DNA of 13,829 nucleotides from MGBC163016 sp964649145 (GTDB taxonomy: Bacteria; Actinomycetota; Coriobacteriia; Coriobacteriales; Eggerthellaceae). The position numbers and the translations under genes are program-made. Within the stretch, counting starts at the first letter, position 1. Every line of letters starts with the position of its first letter. Of the stretch, positions 1 through 6,431 are shown piece after piece. The notes under the pieces are model-generated. The model saw nothing but the letters and a program-made list of their open reading frames with translations, was not told the origin of the DNA and ran no database searches. The stretch spans positions 1 to 13,829 of the forward strand of contig CAZYOQ010000031.1 of NCBI GenBank assembly GCA_964649145.1, in the 5' to 3' direction.

Positions 1-220
1 ACCACGCCCGCAGTAGTCGGATATTATACCCCATGTGCAATATTTCTCTTTGCTTTTTTGGATTTCTTGATATCGAACAAGCTGTCCATTTGATTGTGTA
101 CGGATTAATCTGAGATGACTTGATCTGTTGTATTGGTGGTACTTCGGCTATATGTGATGCAAACATTCTCATTCCTAAGTCTTTATAACCAGCCATATTT
201 TTTTTATATATGTTTTTAAG

Positions 221-248
221 TTGACGAAAATACAATAGTCTTTAGACT
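221..248 (+). promoter_or_regulatory. Candidate promoter of the amino-acid importer operon
   Basis: TTGACG at 221-226 is a five-of-six match to a -35 box. A 16-base spacer leads to TAGACT at 243-248, a four-of-six -10 match. The -10 lies inside the dyad AGTCT-TT-AGACT (237-248), so a protein bound there would cover the promoter. Predicted transcription starts near 255, giving a leader of about 54 bases before the first permease. This is inferred from sequence only. Confidence 0.45.
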
Positions 249-275
249 TAATGTCTACCGATTTACTAGACATTA
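249..275. promoter_or_regulatory. Perfect 9-bp dyad, candidate LysR-type operator
   Basis: TAATGTCTA (249-257) and TAGACATTA (267-275) are exact reverse complements separated by 9 bases. The centre contains T256 and A268 exactly 11 bases apart, matching the T-N11-A core in a dyad that is the general signature of LysR-type regulator sites. It directly follows the candidate -10, a position better suited to repression or to an alternative downstream promoter than to classical activation. The LysR-type gene at 3563-4489 is the closest candidate ligand. Confidence 0.45.
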
Positions 276-308
276 TTAGAAGTACCAGTTCGATCGATTG
301 AGGATTAT

Positions 309-968
309 ATGAACCTAGAAGTCATGGTGGATTATCTGCCGCTTTACTGGGAGGCGATGATCCTGACTTTAAAGATCGGTTGGATTGGTATAGTTGGCTC
401 GATACTTATAGGTCTTGTCGTTGCGTTGGTTAATCATTTTCATATTCCCGTTTTAAGGCAAATTTGCAAAATCTACGTTGAGATATTTCGCAATACACCT
501 TTGTTAATCCAGCTGTTCTTCATTTATTTCGGACTGCCTAGATTAGGGGTGCCAATAAGCGCAGATGTTTGCGGGGCTCTCGGGTTGGCTCTTCTAGGCG
601 GCGCTTATATGGCAGAAACCTTCAGAAGTGGTTTGGAATCTGTGGAACCCATCCAAACCGAGAGTTCTCTGTCTCTTGGGCTTACTAGGTCTCAAACAAT
701 GCGCTATGTTTTGCTTCCGCAGGCTGTTGCCATAGCTGTTCCGTCCTTTGTAGCAAACGTCATATTCTTGCTCAAAGAAACCAGCGTTTTTTCTGCGATA
801 AGCTTGATGGATCTTATGTTCACTGCAAAAGACCTTATAGGGCTTTACTACAAAACAACCGAGTGCCTTGTGTTATTGGTTATCTTCTATCTAATAATCC
901 TCCTTCCTGTCTCCATCTTTGGCAGCTGGCTAGAAAGGAGGTTGCGCTATGGAAGCATTGGGGCTTGA
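309..968 (+). CDS. Polar amino-acid ABC transporter permease 1
   Basis: This 219-residue membrane protein is one half of the transmembrane channel of a polar amino-acid (HisM/GlnP-type) ABC importer. Hydrophobic segments cover roughly residues 15-43, 65-80, 87-103, 140-165 and 185-207. The segment FRNTPLLIQLFF (60-71) is the family's conserved stretch. An EAA-type cytoplasmic loop that contacts the ATPase lies near 118-138 and reads ESSLSLGL then LLPQA. The ATG has TGAGGA just upstream (299-304). Its last 20 bases overlap the next gene, so the two permeases are co-translated. Similarity of the downstream binding protein to CjaA suggests cysteine or cystine as substrate; the permease alone does not show substrate. 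Confidence 0.93.
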   Translation: MNLEVMVDYLPLYWEAMILTLKIGWIGIVGSILIGLVVALVNHFHIPVLRQICKIYVEIFRNTPLLIQLFFIYFGLPRLGVPISADVCGALGLALLGGAYMAETFRSGLESVEPIQTESSLSLGLTRSQTMRYVLLPQAVAIAVPSFVANVIFLLKETSVFSAISLMDLMFTAKDLIGLYYKTTECLVLLVIFYLIILLPVSIFGSWLERRLRYGSIGA

Positions 969-1629
969 TGTTCTGTTCAATGGAAGCAACGCAATGCGCT
1001 TATTGGGCGGCTTGTGGGTTTCTGTTCAAGTGGCTTTAATTTCTGTAGCTTTGAGTATTCCGCTAGGCATGCTATTTGGCATTTTTATGACATGGAAAAA
1101 CCCTGTAGCTAAGGTCATTTCAAGAATCTACCTCGAAATCGTACGCATAATGCCACAGCTTGTACTGCTGTTCGTGGTCTTCTTTGGAGCTACCCGCACT
1201 TTTGGAATCAATCTTTCTGCCGAATTGGCCTCCATCATAGTTTTCACATTCTGGGGTACCGGTGAGATGGGCGACCTAGTTCGTGGCGCTTTAACTTCTA
1301 TCCCCAAACACCAATATGAGAGTGGTGAGGCGCTTGGACTCACAAAATCCCAGATATACTTCCATATCATCATTCCCCAAGCTATGAGGCAACTAATTCC
1401 AACTTCTGTGAATCTGATCACGCGTATGGTTAAGACCACGTCTCTAATTATGATGATTGGCATCGTAGAAGTCATGAAAGTTGGTCAGCAGATCATAGAA
1501 GCTAATCGTATGACCTCCCCGAATGCAGTTTTCGGTATCTATGGAACCATCCTCTTGCTTTATTTCGTAGTGTGCTGGCCGCTGAGCGTGCTTGCATCAC
1601 ATCTTGAGAAAAAATGGAGCGTTGCATGA
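949..1629 (+). CDS. Polar amino-acid ABC transporter permease 2
   Basis: This 226-residue second permease has the HisMQ fold and would pair with the first to form a heterodimeric channel. The conserved segment is altered to YLEIVRIMPQLVLLF (61-75): it keeps a Pro but lacks the RNTP of permease 1. The EAA loop is near 121-145 and reads QYESGEALGLTKSQ then IIPQA. The start is fixed by AAAGGAGG at 934-941, seven bases before ATG and inside the end of permease 1. Its TGA overlaps the start of the ATPase gene (ATGA at 1626-1629), so transport genes 1 to 3 form one tightly coupled operon. Confidence 0.93.
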   Translation: MEALGLDVLFNGSNAMRLLGGLWVSVQVALISVALSIPLGMLFGIFMTWKNPVAKVISRIYLEIVRIMPQLVLLFVVFFGATRTFGINLSAELASIIVFTFWGTGEMGDLVRGALTSIPKHQYESGEALGLTKSQIYFHIIIPQAMRQLIPTSVNLITRMVKTTSLIMMIGIVEVMKVGQQIIEANRMTSPNAVFGIYGTILLLYFVVCWPLSVLASHLEKKWSVA

Positions 1630-2432
1630 GCATTTCAGAACAAAAGAAGCCTCTGCTGAAAATAGAGCATCTTCGCAAAGCATACGGCGATCATGTAGTT
1701 CTAAAGGATATCAACCTGGAAGTTAGCCCGGGCGAGGTCATCGTTATCATCGGCCCTTCTGGTTGCGGGAAATCCACATTCCTAAGATGCATAAACGCAC
1801 TTGAACCCATTCAAGGTGGTCAAATTCTCTTAGATGGACAACCTATAGACGGGCAATCGAAAAACATAGCGCAAATTCGTCAAAAACTTGGAATGGTTTT
1901 CCAAAGCTATGACTTGTTCCCGCATAAGACAGTAATCGAAAACATCATATTGGCGCCCATGAAAGCGCAGAAGCGTTCAAAATCAGATGCAATTGAGCAA
2001 GCCATGGAGCTTTTGAAGCTGGTGGGTCTTGAAGATAGGGCAGACAGCTACCCTCGTCAGCTTTCAGGTGGACAAAAACAACGTGTTGCTATCGTGCGTG
2101 CGCTTGCAATGCATCCTGAAATCATGCTTTTTGACGAGGTGACCGCTGCTCTTGACCCCGAGATGGTGCGAGAGGTTCTGGATGTGATTTTAGATTTGGC
2201 GCGACAAGGCAAAACTATGCTTATTGTCACTCACGAAATGTCCTTTGCGCATGCAGTTGCCGATCGCGTCCTCTTCTTCGACGAGGGAGAAATCAAAGAA
2301 GAAGGCAACCCTAACGATTTCTTCACTCACCCGAAAACAGAGCGTGCTCGCAAATTCTTGCATACTTTCGTATTTGATGCAGTTCGCGACCATACTGAAA
2401 ACGCTGAGGGTGTCACGAGCAAAAGCTCTTGA
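1626..2432 (+). CDS. Polar amino-acid ABC transporter ATP-binding protein
   Basis: This 268-residue cytoplasmic ATPase powers the importer. Numbering from the chosen start, Walker A is GPSGCGKST (43-51), the Q-loop Gln is 93 (FQSYDLFPH, typical of the polar amino-acid family), the signature is LSGGQ (146-150), and Walker B is IMLFDE (166-171). The D-loop is ALDPE (175-179) and the switch His is 203. The wording DEVTAALDPE is usual for GlnQ/HisP relatives. I prefer ATG 1626 because it makes an ATGA overlap with permease 2; an in-frame ATG at 1614 would add four residues. The last 20 or so residues are polar and beyond the conserved domain. Confidence 0.95.
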   Translation: MSISEQKKPLLKIEHLRKAYGDHVVLKDINLEVSPGEVIVIIGPSGCGKSTFLRCINALEPIQGGQILLDGQPIDGQSKNIAQIRQKLGMVFQSYDLFPHKTVIENIILAPMKAQKRSKSDAIEQAMELLKLVGLEDRADSYPRQLSGGQKQRVAIVRALAMHPEIMLFDEVTAALDPEMVREVLDVILDLARQGKTMLIVTHEMSFAHAVADRVLFFDEGEIKEEGNPNDFFTHPKTERARKFLHTFVFDAVRDHTENAEGVTSKSS

Positions 2433-2469
2433 GCATAGAAAAAGAGGTTAAAGAGAAAGGGAAAGCAAA

Positions 2470-3378
2470 ATGGAAAAAGCAAAAGCAAGAGGAGTATCTA
2501 AATGGCTAGCCGTTGCTGCAATTGCCGTTACAGCTCTATTGGGACTAACCTTGATGGCAGGATGCAGCTCCAGCGAATCCTCTTCGTCTTCTAGCAGCAG
2601 CGATTCGACATCTGCCTCAAGCAGCACAGATGTCTTTCGCACCCTAGACGAAATCAAGGAATCAGGGACTATCCGCATTGGTGTCTTCTCCGACAAAAAC
2701 CCATTCGGATACGTTGACGAAAACGGTGATTATCAAGGTTACGACATCGAGTTGGTCAAGAAAGTTGCTGAAGACCTGGGCGTAGAGCTTGAATTTGTCT
2801 CTACAGAAGCTGCTAACCGCATCGAATATCTAACCACTGGCAAAGTTGACATCATCCTGGCAAATTTCACGGTCACAGACGAACGCGCTGAAGAAGTAGA
2901 CTTCGCTGACGCCTATATGAACGTAGCTCTTGGTGTTGTCTCTCCTGACAGCAACGTAATCACCGACCTTAGCCAACTTTCGGATTCAGACGAGGTGATC
3001 GTCATTTCCGGAACCACTGCCGAGACTTACCTCACAGAAAACAATCCTGAAGTCAAACTACAGAAATACGATACCTATGCAGCAGCGAAATCTGCTCTTG
3101 AAAATGGACAAGGAGCTGCTTGGGCTAACGACAACACCGAGGTTATTGCCTATGCGAATAGCGTTGAAGGCTATACCGTTGGAATCGAAACGCTTGGCGA
3201 GGCTGACGTTATCGCTCCTGCAGTTTCAAAGGGCAACACCACCCTTCTTGACTGGCTTAACGAAGAACTCAAGACGCTTGGTTCTGAAAAATTCTTCCAT
3301 CAGGATTATGAGAAGACCCTTGCTGACACTTATGGCAGCGACTACGAGGAAACCCTTGTTGTTGAGCCTGGTCAATAG
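2470..3378 (+). CDS. Amino-acid-binding lipoprotein, CjaA-like, probably cysteine
   Basis: This 302-residue extracellular binding protein delivers ligand to the importer. A basic N-terminus and hydrophobic stretch (12-28) precede the lipobox LMAGC with lipidation at Cys32. A Ser-rich linker runs to about residue 52. The SBP_bac_3 domain fills the rest: RIGVFSDKNPFGYVDENG, the signature GYDIELVKKVAEDLG, the KVDIILANFTVTDERAEEVDF stretch, then VIAPAVSKGN. From memory these strings closely resemble CjaA of Campylobacter jejuni, whose structure holds cysteine; that is the main basis for the substrate call. A glutamate or glutamine binder remains possible. AGAAAGG (2454-2460) is the ribosome site, 37 bases after the ATPase gene. 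Confidence 0.9.
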   Translation: MEKAKARGVSKWLAVAAIAVTALLGLTLMAGCSSSESSSSSSSSDSTSASSSTDVFRTLDEIKESGTIRIGVFSDKNPFGYVDENGDYQGYDIELVKKVAEDLGVELEFVSTEAANRIEYLTTGKVDIILANFTVTDERAEEVDFADAYMNVALGVVSPDSNVITDLSQLSDSDEVIVISGTTAETYLTENNPEVKLQKYDTYAAAKSALENGQGAAWANDNTEVIAYANSVEGYTVGIETLGEADVIAPAVSKGNTTLLDWLNEELKTLGSEKFFHQDYEKTLADTYGSDYEETLVVEPGQ

Positions 3379-3401
3379 GATTTAGTGATCATAAGACTTA
3401 A

Positions 3402-3431
3402 GGAAGAAGCCTGATTATTTCCACTTTTTTT
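3402..3431 (+). terminator. Possible weak terminator of the importer operon
   Basis: GGAAG (3402-3406) can pair with TTTCC (3418-3422), with one G-T wobble, and is followed after two bases by seven T residues. The stem is short, so termination may be partial. The stronger hairpin at 3460-3493 may act instead. Confidence 0.35.
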
Positions 3432-3438
3432 AGAGGAA

Positions 3439-3444
3439 TATAAT
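3439..3444 (+). promoter_or_regulatory. Consensus -10 element for the LysR-type gene
   Basis: A perfect TATAAT is followed by an expected transcription start near 3451. No convincing -35 is present at the right distance. The transcript would begin just before the 3460-3493 hairpin and carry a leader of about 110 bases. Confidence 0.4.
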
Positions 3445-3459
3445 CGAAAACGCCAATTT

Positions 3460-3493
3460 CGCTCTCTAGTCGTAGTGCAGCGATTAGAGAGCG
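3460..3493 (+). terminator. Long hairpin between importer operon and LysR gene
   Basis: CGCTCTCTA (3460-3468) pairs perfectly with TAGAGAGCG (3485-3493). After one G-T pair, TCG pairs with CGA, leaving an 8-base loop. The following sequence is only moderately T-rich (CTATTATTCTT). It could terminate the importer transcript, or sit at the very 5' end of the lysR message started from TATAAT at 3439. Confidence 0.45.
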
Positions 3494-3512
3494 CTATTAT
3501 TCTTGCACCGGG

Positions 3513-3536
3513 TGTATCGAGGTGGCGCACGATACA
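3513..3536. promoter_or_regulatory. Dyad upstream of LysR gene
   Basis: TGTATCG (3513-3519) and CGATACA (3530-3536) are perfect reverse complements 10 bases apart, lying 13 bases before the ribosome site of the LysR-type gene. The spacing does not give an exact T-N11-A. An autoregulatory operator or an mRNA hairpin affecting translation are both possible. Confidence 0.3.
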
Positions 3537-3562
3537 TCGACCTTTCCCAAGGAGGGTGCATC

Positions 3563-4489
3563 ATGACACTCCAGCAGCTTCGATATCTTTTGGCTATAGC
3601 GCGCTGCGGTTCCATCAGCTCTGCAGCTCATGAGCTATATGTTTCCCAGTCCTCTCTCTCGACGACAGTAAAAGATATAGAAAACGAATGCGGAATTACT
3701 GTCTTTGAGCGCTCTCCTAGAGGAATTACCGTGACACGTGAAGGATCTGAACTTCTAGGATATGCTAGGCAAATCCTAGAACAGGCCGATTTATTCGAAG
3801 CCCGCTATTCCAAGATTTCAAAGCCTATAGCGCAACGATTATCAATTGCATCGCAACATTACACTTTTCCAGTAGAGGCATTCCTAGACTTCATAGAAGA
3901 CTACGAAGGTGAAAATTACACTTTCTGCTTAAGCGAGACGCACACCGAAGAAGTAATACATAATGTCGCGGAATTTCGCTGCGATATAGGGATCATATAT
4001 CTCTCGACTTCTAACGAACAGGTTTTGCGAAAGGCACTGAAAGAAGCAAATCTTTCGTTTCACGCGCTCTTTCAGGCAACGCCTCATGTTTTCGTTGGGA
4101 AGAAACATCCGCTAGCAAAACGAAAGATTTTGCATCTAGATGACCTTAAACCGTATCCGCGATACTCATTTGAACAAGGCTCAAACAATTCATGTTTCTA
4201 TGCAGAAGAGCCTCTTGCCGAGATACCCCACGAAAAGCAAATTATCATAAGCGATAGAGGTACCTTGTCAAATTTGCTAGCTCATCACACAGGCTATACC
4301 ATCACAACGGGAGTTCTCTCAAGCGAAATGCACTCCAAAATCGTTTCCATTCCACTTGAAACTTCAGAAAAAATGGTGGTGGGTTATATTGTTCATAACG
4401 AGCGCCAGCTTTCCGCATTGGCTCAAAGATACATAGAGACCCTTAAACTTTTCATCGAAGACTATAACAAGGGGTATGCAGCCTTGTAG
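3563..4489 (+). CDS. LysR-type transcriptional regulator
   Basis: This 308-residue DNA-binding regulator has the usual LysR layout and length. An N-terminal winged helix-turn-helix lies in residues 1-65 (MTLQQLRYLLAIARCGSISS, then SQSSLSTTVKDIE and FERSPRGITVT). A linker helix follows, then an effector-binding domain from about 88 onward. The start is set by AAGGAGG at 3549-3555, eight bases before ATG. A longer reading from 3503 would add 20 residues that have no family resemblance. It sits alone between the cysteine-type importer operon and cysK, on the same strand, with its own candidate promoter and terminator. Control of those two flanks is the natural inference; the sequence itself does not identify the effector. 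Confidence 0.92.
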   Translation: MTLQQLRYLLAIARCGSISSAAHELYVSQSSLSTTVKDIENECGITVFERSPRGITVTREGSELLGYARQILEQADLFEARYSKISKPIAQRLSIASQHYTFPVEAFLDFIEDYEGENYTFCLSETHTEEVIHNVAEFRCDIGIIYLSTSNEQVLRKALKEANLSFHALFQATPHVFVGKKHPLAKRKILHLDDLKPYPRYSFEQGSNNSCFYAEEPLAEIPHEKQIIISDRGTLSNLLAHHTGYTITTGVLSSEMHSKIVSIPLETSEKMVVGYIVHNERQLSALAQRYIETLKLFIEDYNKGYAAL

Positions 4490-4528
4490 GCTACGGTTTT
4501 AAGGGATTTCAAATTGCGAATCTGCTAA

Positions 4529-4564
4529 ACGTCAAGAACAGGTTGACGTGAAGAGATTGACGTG
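4529..4564 (+). repeat. Inverted and direct TTGACGTG repeats after the LysR gene
   Basis: ACGTCAA (4529-4535) pairs with TTGACGT (4543-4549) across a 7-base loop. TTGACGTG occurs again at 4557-4564, 14 bases after the first copy. The left arm could therefore pair with either copy, giving two mutually exclusive hairpins just upstream of the terminator at 4585. Confidence 0.5.
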
Positions 4565-4584
4565 TTACTAGCCTATAGGGGTGC

Positions 4585-4618
4585 AGCCCTACAGATCGCA
4601 GGTAGGGCTATATTTTTT
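4585..4618 (+). terminator. Intrinsic terminator between the LysR gene and cysK
   Basis: AGCCCTAC (4585-4592) pairs with GTAGGGCT (4602-4609) around a 9-base loop, followed by ATA and six T residues. It most simply ends the LysR transcript. TAGGG at 4576-4580 can instead pair with CCCTA at 4587-4591, which would disrupt the terminator, so an attenuator role is conceivable. Confidence 0.75.
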
Positions 4619-4635
4619 ACCTATAACTAAACGCC

Positions 4636-4664
4636 TTGTTATCGGTCAACTGTCTAATTAGACT
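4636..4664 (+). promoter_or_regulatory. Candidate cysK promoter with embedded palindrome
   Basis: TTGTTA (4636-4641) and TAGACT (4659-4664), 17 bases apart, match -35 and -10 boxes at four of six positions each. The 12-base perfect palindrome GTCTAATTAGAC (4652-4663) covers the -10. The same TAGACT -10 inside a GTCT/AGAC dyad is found at the importer promoter (243-248), pointing to common control. Confidence 0.45.
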
Positions 4665-4706
4665 ATCTCCAGATCGCACAAATAGTTCTTTATCAAAGGA
4701 GAAAAC

Positions 4707-5642
4707 ATGACTGTCTACGGAAATGTGATTGATCTTGTGGGAAACACGCCACTTGTTGAGCTAACCCACTACGAGGAAAGCCATGGCGTGAACGCCAAAC
4801 TTATTGGCAAAGTGGAATACTTCAACCCAGCAGGCTCTGTAAAAGACAGAATCGCAAAAGCAATGATTGATGACGCGGTGGCCTCAGGAAAGCTTGATGA
4901 CGACACCGTTATCATCGAACCAACCTCTGGAAATACTGGAATCGCTCTTTCTGCAATAGCTGCGGCTAGAGGAAACCGGATCATCCTAACGATGCCCGAC
5001 ACCATGTCTATCGAGCGTCGCAACCTCATGAAAGCATATGGTGCGGAACTAGTGCTCACTGAAGGAGCTAAGGGCATGAAAGGCGCAATCGCCAAAGCTG
5101 AAGAGCTTGCAAACGAGATTCCGAATTCCTTCATCCCGTCCCAGTTCACAAACCCTGCAAACCCAGAGATCCATTACAAGACGACCGGTCCTGAGATTTG
5201 GGCTGGTACAAGTGGCGAAATCGACATCCTAGTTGGCGGAGTCGGAACAGGCGGAACTATCACGGGCGCAGGAAAATATCTGAAAGAAAAGAACCCAGAC
5301 ATAAAGGTGGTTGCTGTCGAGCCTGCCGATTCCCCAGTATTGTCTCAAGGATGCTCGGGGTCTCATAAAATTCAAGGTATCGGCGCCGGATTTGTGCCAG
5401 ACACACTTGATACAAATATTTACGATGAGGTTATAACCATCGAAAATGAAGAAGCCTTCGAGGCGGGACGCGAGCTTGCAGCGAAAGACGGACTACTGGT
5501 TGGAATATCTTCAGGAGCTGCTGCGTTTGCTGGTGTAAAGCTTGCTAAACGCCCAGAAAATGCAGGTAAGAACATCGTTGTCATTCTTCCAGACACAGGC
5601 GAGCGCTACCTAACCACAGCAATGTTTGATTTCTCAGACTAG
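4707..5642 (+). CDS. cysK: Cysteine synthase (O-acetylserine sulfhydrylase)
   Basis: This 311-residue PLP enzyme makes cysteine from O-acetylserine and sulfide in the cytoplasm. The family length is about 310. The PLP Schiff-base Lys is 46 in NPAGSVKDR, and the substrate loop TSGNTG is at 73-78. The Gly/Thr-rich phosphate-binding loop GTGGTITG is at 180-187. GISSGA (266-271) supplies the pyridine-contacting Ser269. The C-terminal PDTGERYL (295-302) is typical of CysK/CysM. The start is supported by AAAGGAGA at 4695-4702. No cysE (serine acetyltransferase) is in the window. The gene is monocistronic, bounded by terminators on both sides. The CysK versus CysM subtype is not fully certain. Confidence 0.95.
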   Translation: MTVYGNVIDLVGNTPLVELTHYEESHGVNAKLIGKVEYFNPAGSVKDRIAKAMIDDAVASGKLDDDTVIIEPTSGNTGIALSAIAAARGNRIILTMPDTMSIERRNLMKAYGAELVLTEGAKGMKGAIAKAEELANEIPNSFIPSQFTNPANPEIHYKTTGPEIWAGTSGEIDILVGGVGTGGTITGAGKYLKEKNPDIKVVAVEPADSPVLSQGCSGSHKIQGIGAGFVPDTLDTNIYDEVITIENEEAFEAGRELAAKDGLLVGISSGAAAFAGVKLAKRPENAGKNIVVILPDTGERYLTTAMFDFSD

Positions 5643-5670
5643 ATTTTAAAACCCGCACCTTTCTTGTTTG

Positions 5671-5708
5671 GTCGAAGCTCCTTATCTATTAGGGGCTTCG
5701 ACTTTTTT
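5671..5708 (+). terminator. Strong terminator of cysK
   Basis: GTCGAAGC (5671-5678) pairs with GCTTCGAC (5695-5702). Three more inner pairs (T-G, C-G, C-G) make an 11-pair stem with a 10-base loop, followed directly by six T residues. Confidence 0.9.
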
Positions 5709-5722
5709 AGGTCAGACTTTCC

Positions 5723-5794
5723 TTGGCAAGGTATGCTTTGGCAGGTTTTATATTAGCAAGGCACTTTCTTTGGCAGGATCTGCTCTTTGCAAGC
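5723..5794. repeat. Five degenerate TTGGCAAGG-type repeats
   Basis: Related 8-9 base units start at 5723 (TTGGCAAGG), 5738 (TTGGCAGG), 5753 (TTAGCAAGG), 5770 (TTGGCAGG) and 5786 (TTTGCAAGC), with a period of 15-17 bases. They fill the gap between the cysK terminator and the end of the convergent gene. Function is unknown. Confidence 0.55.
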
Positions 5795-5795
5795 T

Positions 5796-6335
5796 CTATT
5801 CCTCTTCTTCAGATGAATCGGTAGTCTCTTCATCAGAAAGAGCCTCATCTACCCATGCTTCTGTGTCGGGCAAAGGCTCAGGTTCTCCACCTAGCTTTTC
5901 CATGAAGTTCGGAGCCTTGCCAATGAAACTAGCAGTGGTAGCAATCTTTGGCTTACCTTCTTCATCAAGGCTGTAGAGGTAGCCGATTGCATAGCCTGTT
6001 TCCGCACCAGGAACGCCACCTTCAGCAATGATGCAATCTGCTGACCCTTCTGGCGTTTCCAGATAACCGTCGTAACAAAGCGCATATGACTTGGCTCCGC
6101 GCGCGCCTTCAACTTCGTGTCTGGCCATCTGATAGCACTCAGTAGTAGTGTTGCCCTCGTGATAACGAGTGAAAGGTTTGTCGCCAATAAGCATGGTTGT
6201 AAAAGGAATGATCATCTTGCCGTCATTCACAAGGTCGCGTCCATGGTTGAGTGCATAAACAAGCACGTAATTCAGCTCGTCTGGCATGTTCGGCACTTCA
6301 GAGTTTGCTTGCGTATCGACTTCTCTATCCGCCAT
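5796..6335 (-). CDS. Uncharacterised acidic protein, 179 residues
   Basis: I do not recognise a named family. The protein has no signal peptide or membrane segment, so it is probably cytoplasmic. Residues 18-155 look like one compact domain: predicted helix around DELNYVLVYALNHGRDLV, then strand-rich stretches including YALCYDGYLETPEG, DCIIAEGGVPGAETGYAIGY and KPKIATTASFIGK. The last 20 residues are almost only Asp, Glu, Ser and Thr. AGAAAGGA seven bases upstream (6343-6350 on this strand) fits the ATG. It converges on cysK and lies 96 bases after the ABC ATPase gene, separated by an inverted repeat, so it may be a separate transcript. Real coding status is likely; function is open. Confidence 0.8.
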   Translation of the reverse strand: MADREVDTQANSEVPNMPDELNYVLVYALNHGRDLVNDGKMIIPFTTMLIGDKPFTRYHEGNTTTECYQMARHEVEGARGAKSYALCYDGYLETPEGSADCIIAEGGVPGAETGYAIGYLYSLDEEGKPKIATTASFIGKAPNFMEKLGGEPEPLPDTEAWVDEALSDEETTDSSEEEE

Positions 6336-6358
6336 TGCGTGATCCTTTCTAAATGTTT

Positions 6359-6393
6359 ACGAAACAAAGCGCTTCGCTGTACTTTGTTTTCGT
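6359..6393. repeat. Inverted repeat between the ATPase and the 179-residue gene
   Basis: ACGAAACAAAG (6359-6369) pairs with CTTTGTTTTCGT (6382-6393) with one bulged base, around a 12-base loop. No T tract follows on either strand, so it is not a standard terminator. Its core resembles sequence near 9188-9205. Confidence 0.55.
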
Positions 6394-6431
6394 GTTTGAC
6401 TAATAAAACGTAAGCTTTCCCTAGTTCTCTT

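Larger units (their letters stand above)
1..308. other. Gene-free region upstream of the importer operon
   Basis: No coding region is supported on either strand. The left part is AT-rich. A weak GCAA/TTGC hairpin near 38-54 runs into a T6 tract at 54-59 and might end an upstream transcript. A T8 tract lies at 198-205, but only a poor GGCT/AGCC pairing (146-149 with 191-194) precedes it. The 8-mer AGTCTTTA occurs at 178-185 and again at 237-244. The last 90 bases carry the promoter and dyads listed separately. Confidence 0.6.

Noticed and set aside
5668..5976. Open frame on the + strand downstream of cysK
   Set aside because: It starts inside the cysK terminator, runs over the repeats and then antisense to the well-supported 179-residue gene; its Ser-rich part is the complement of acidic codons.
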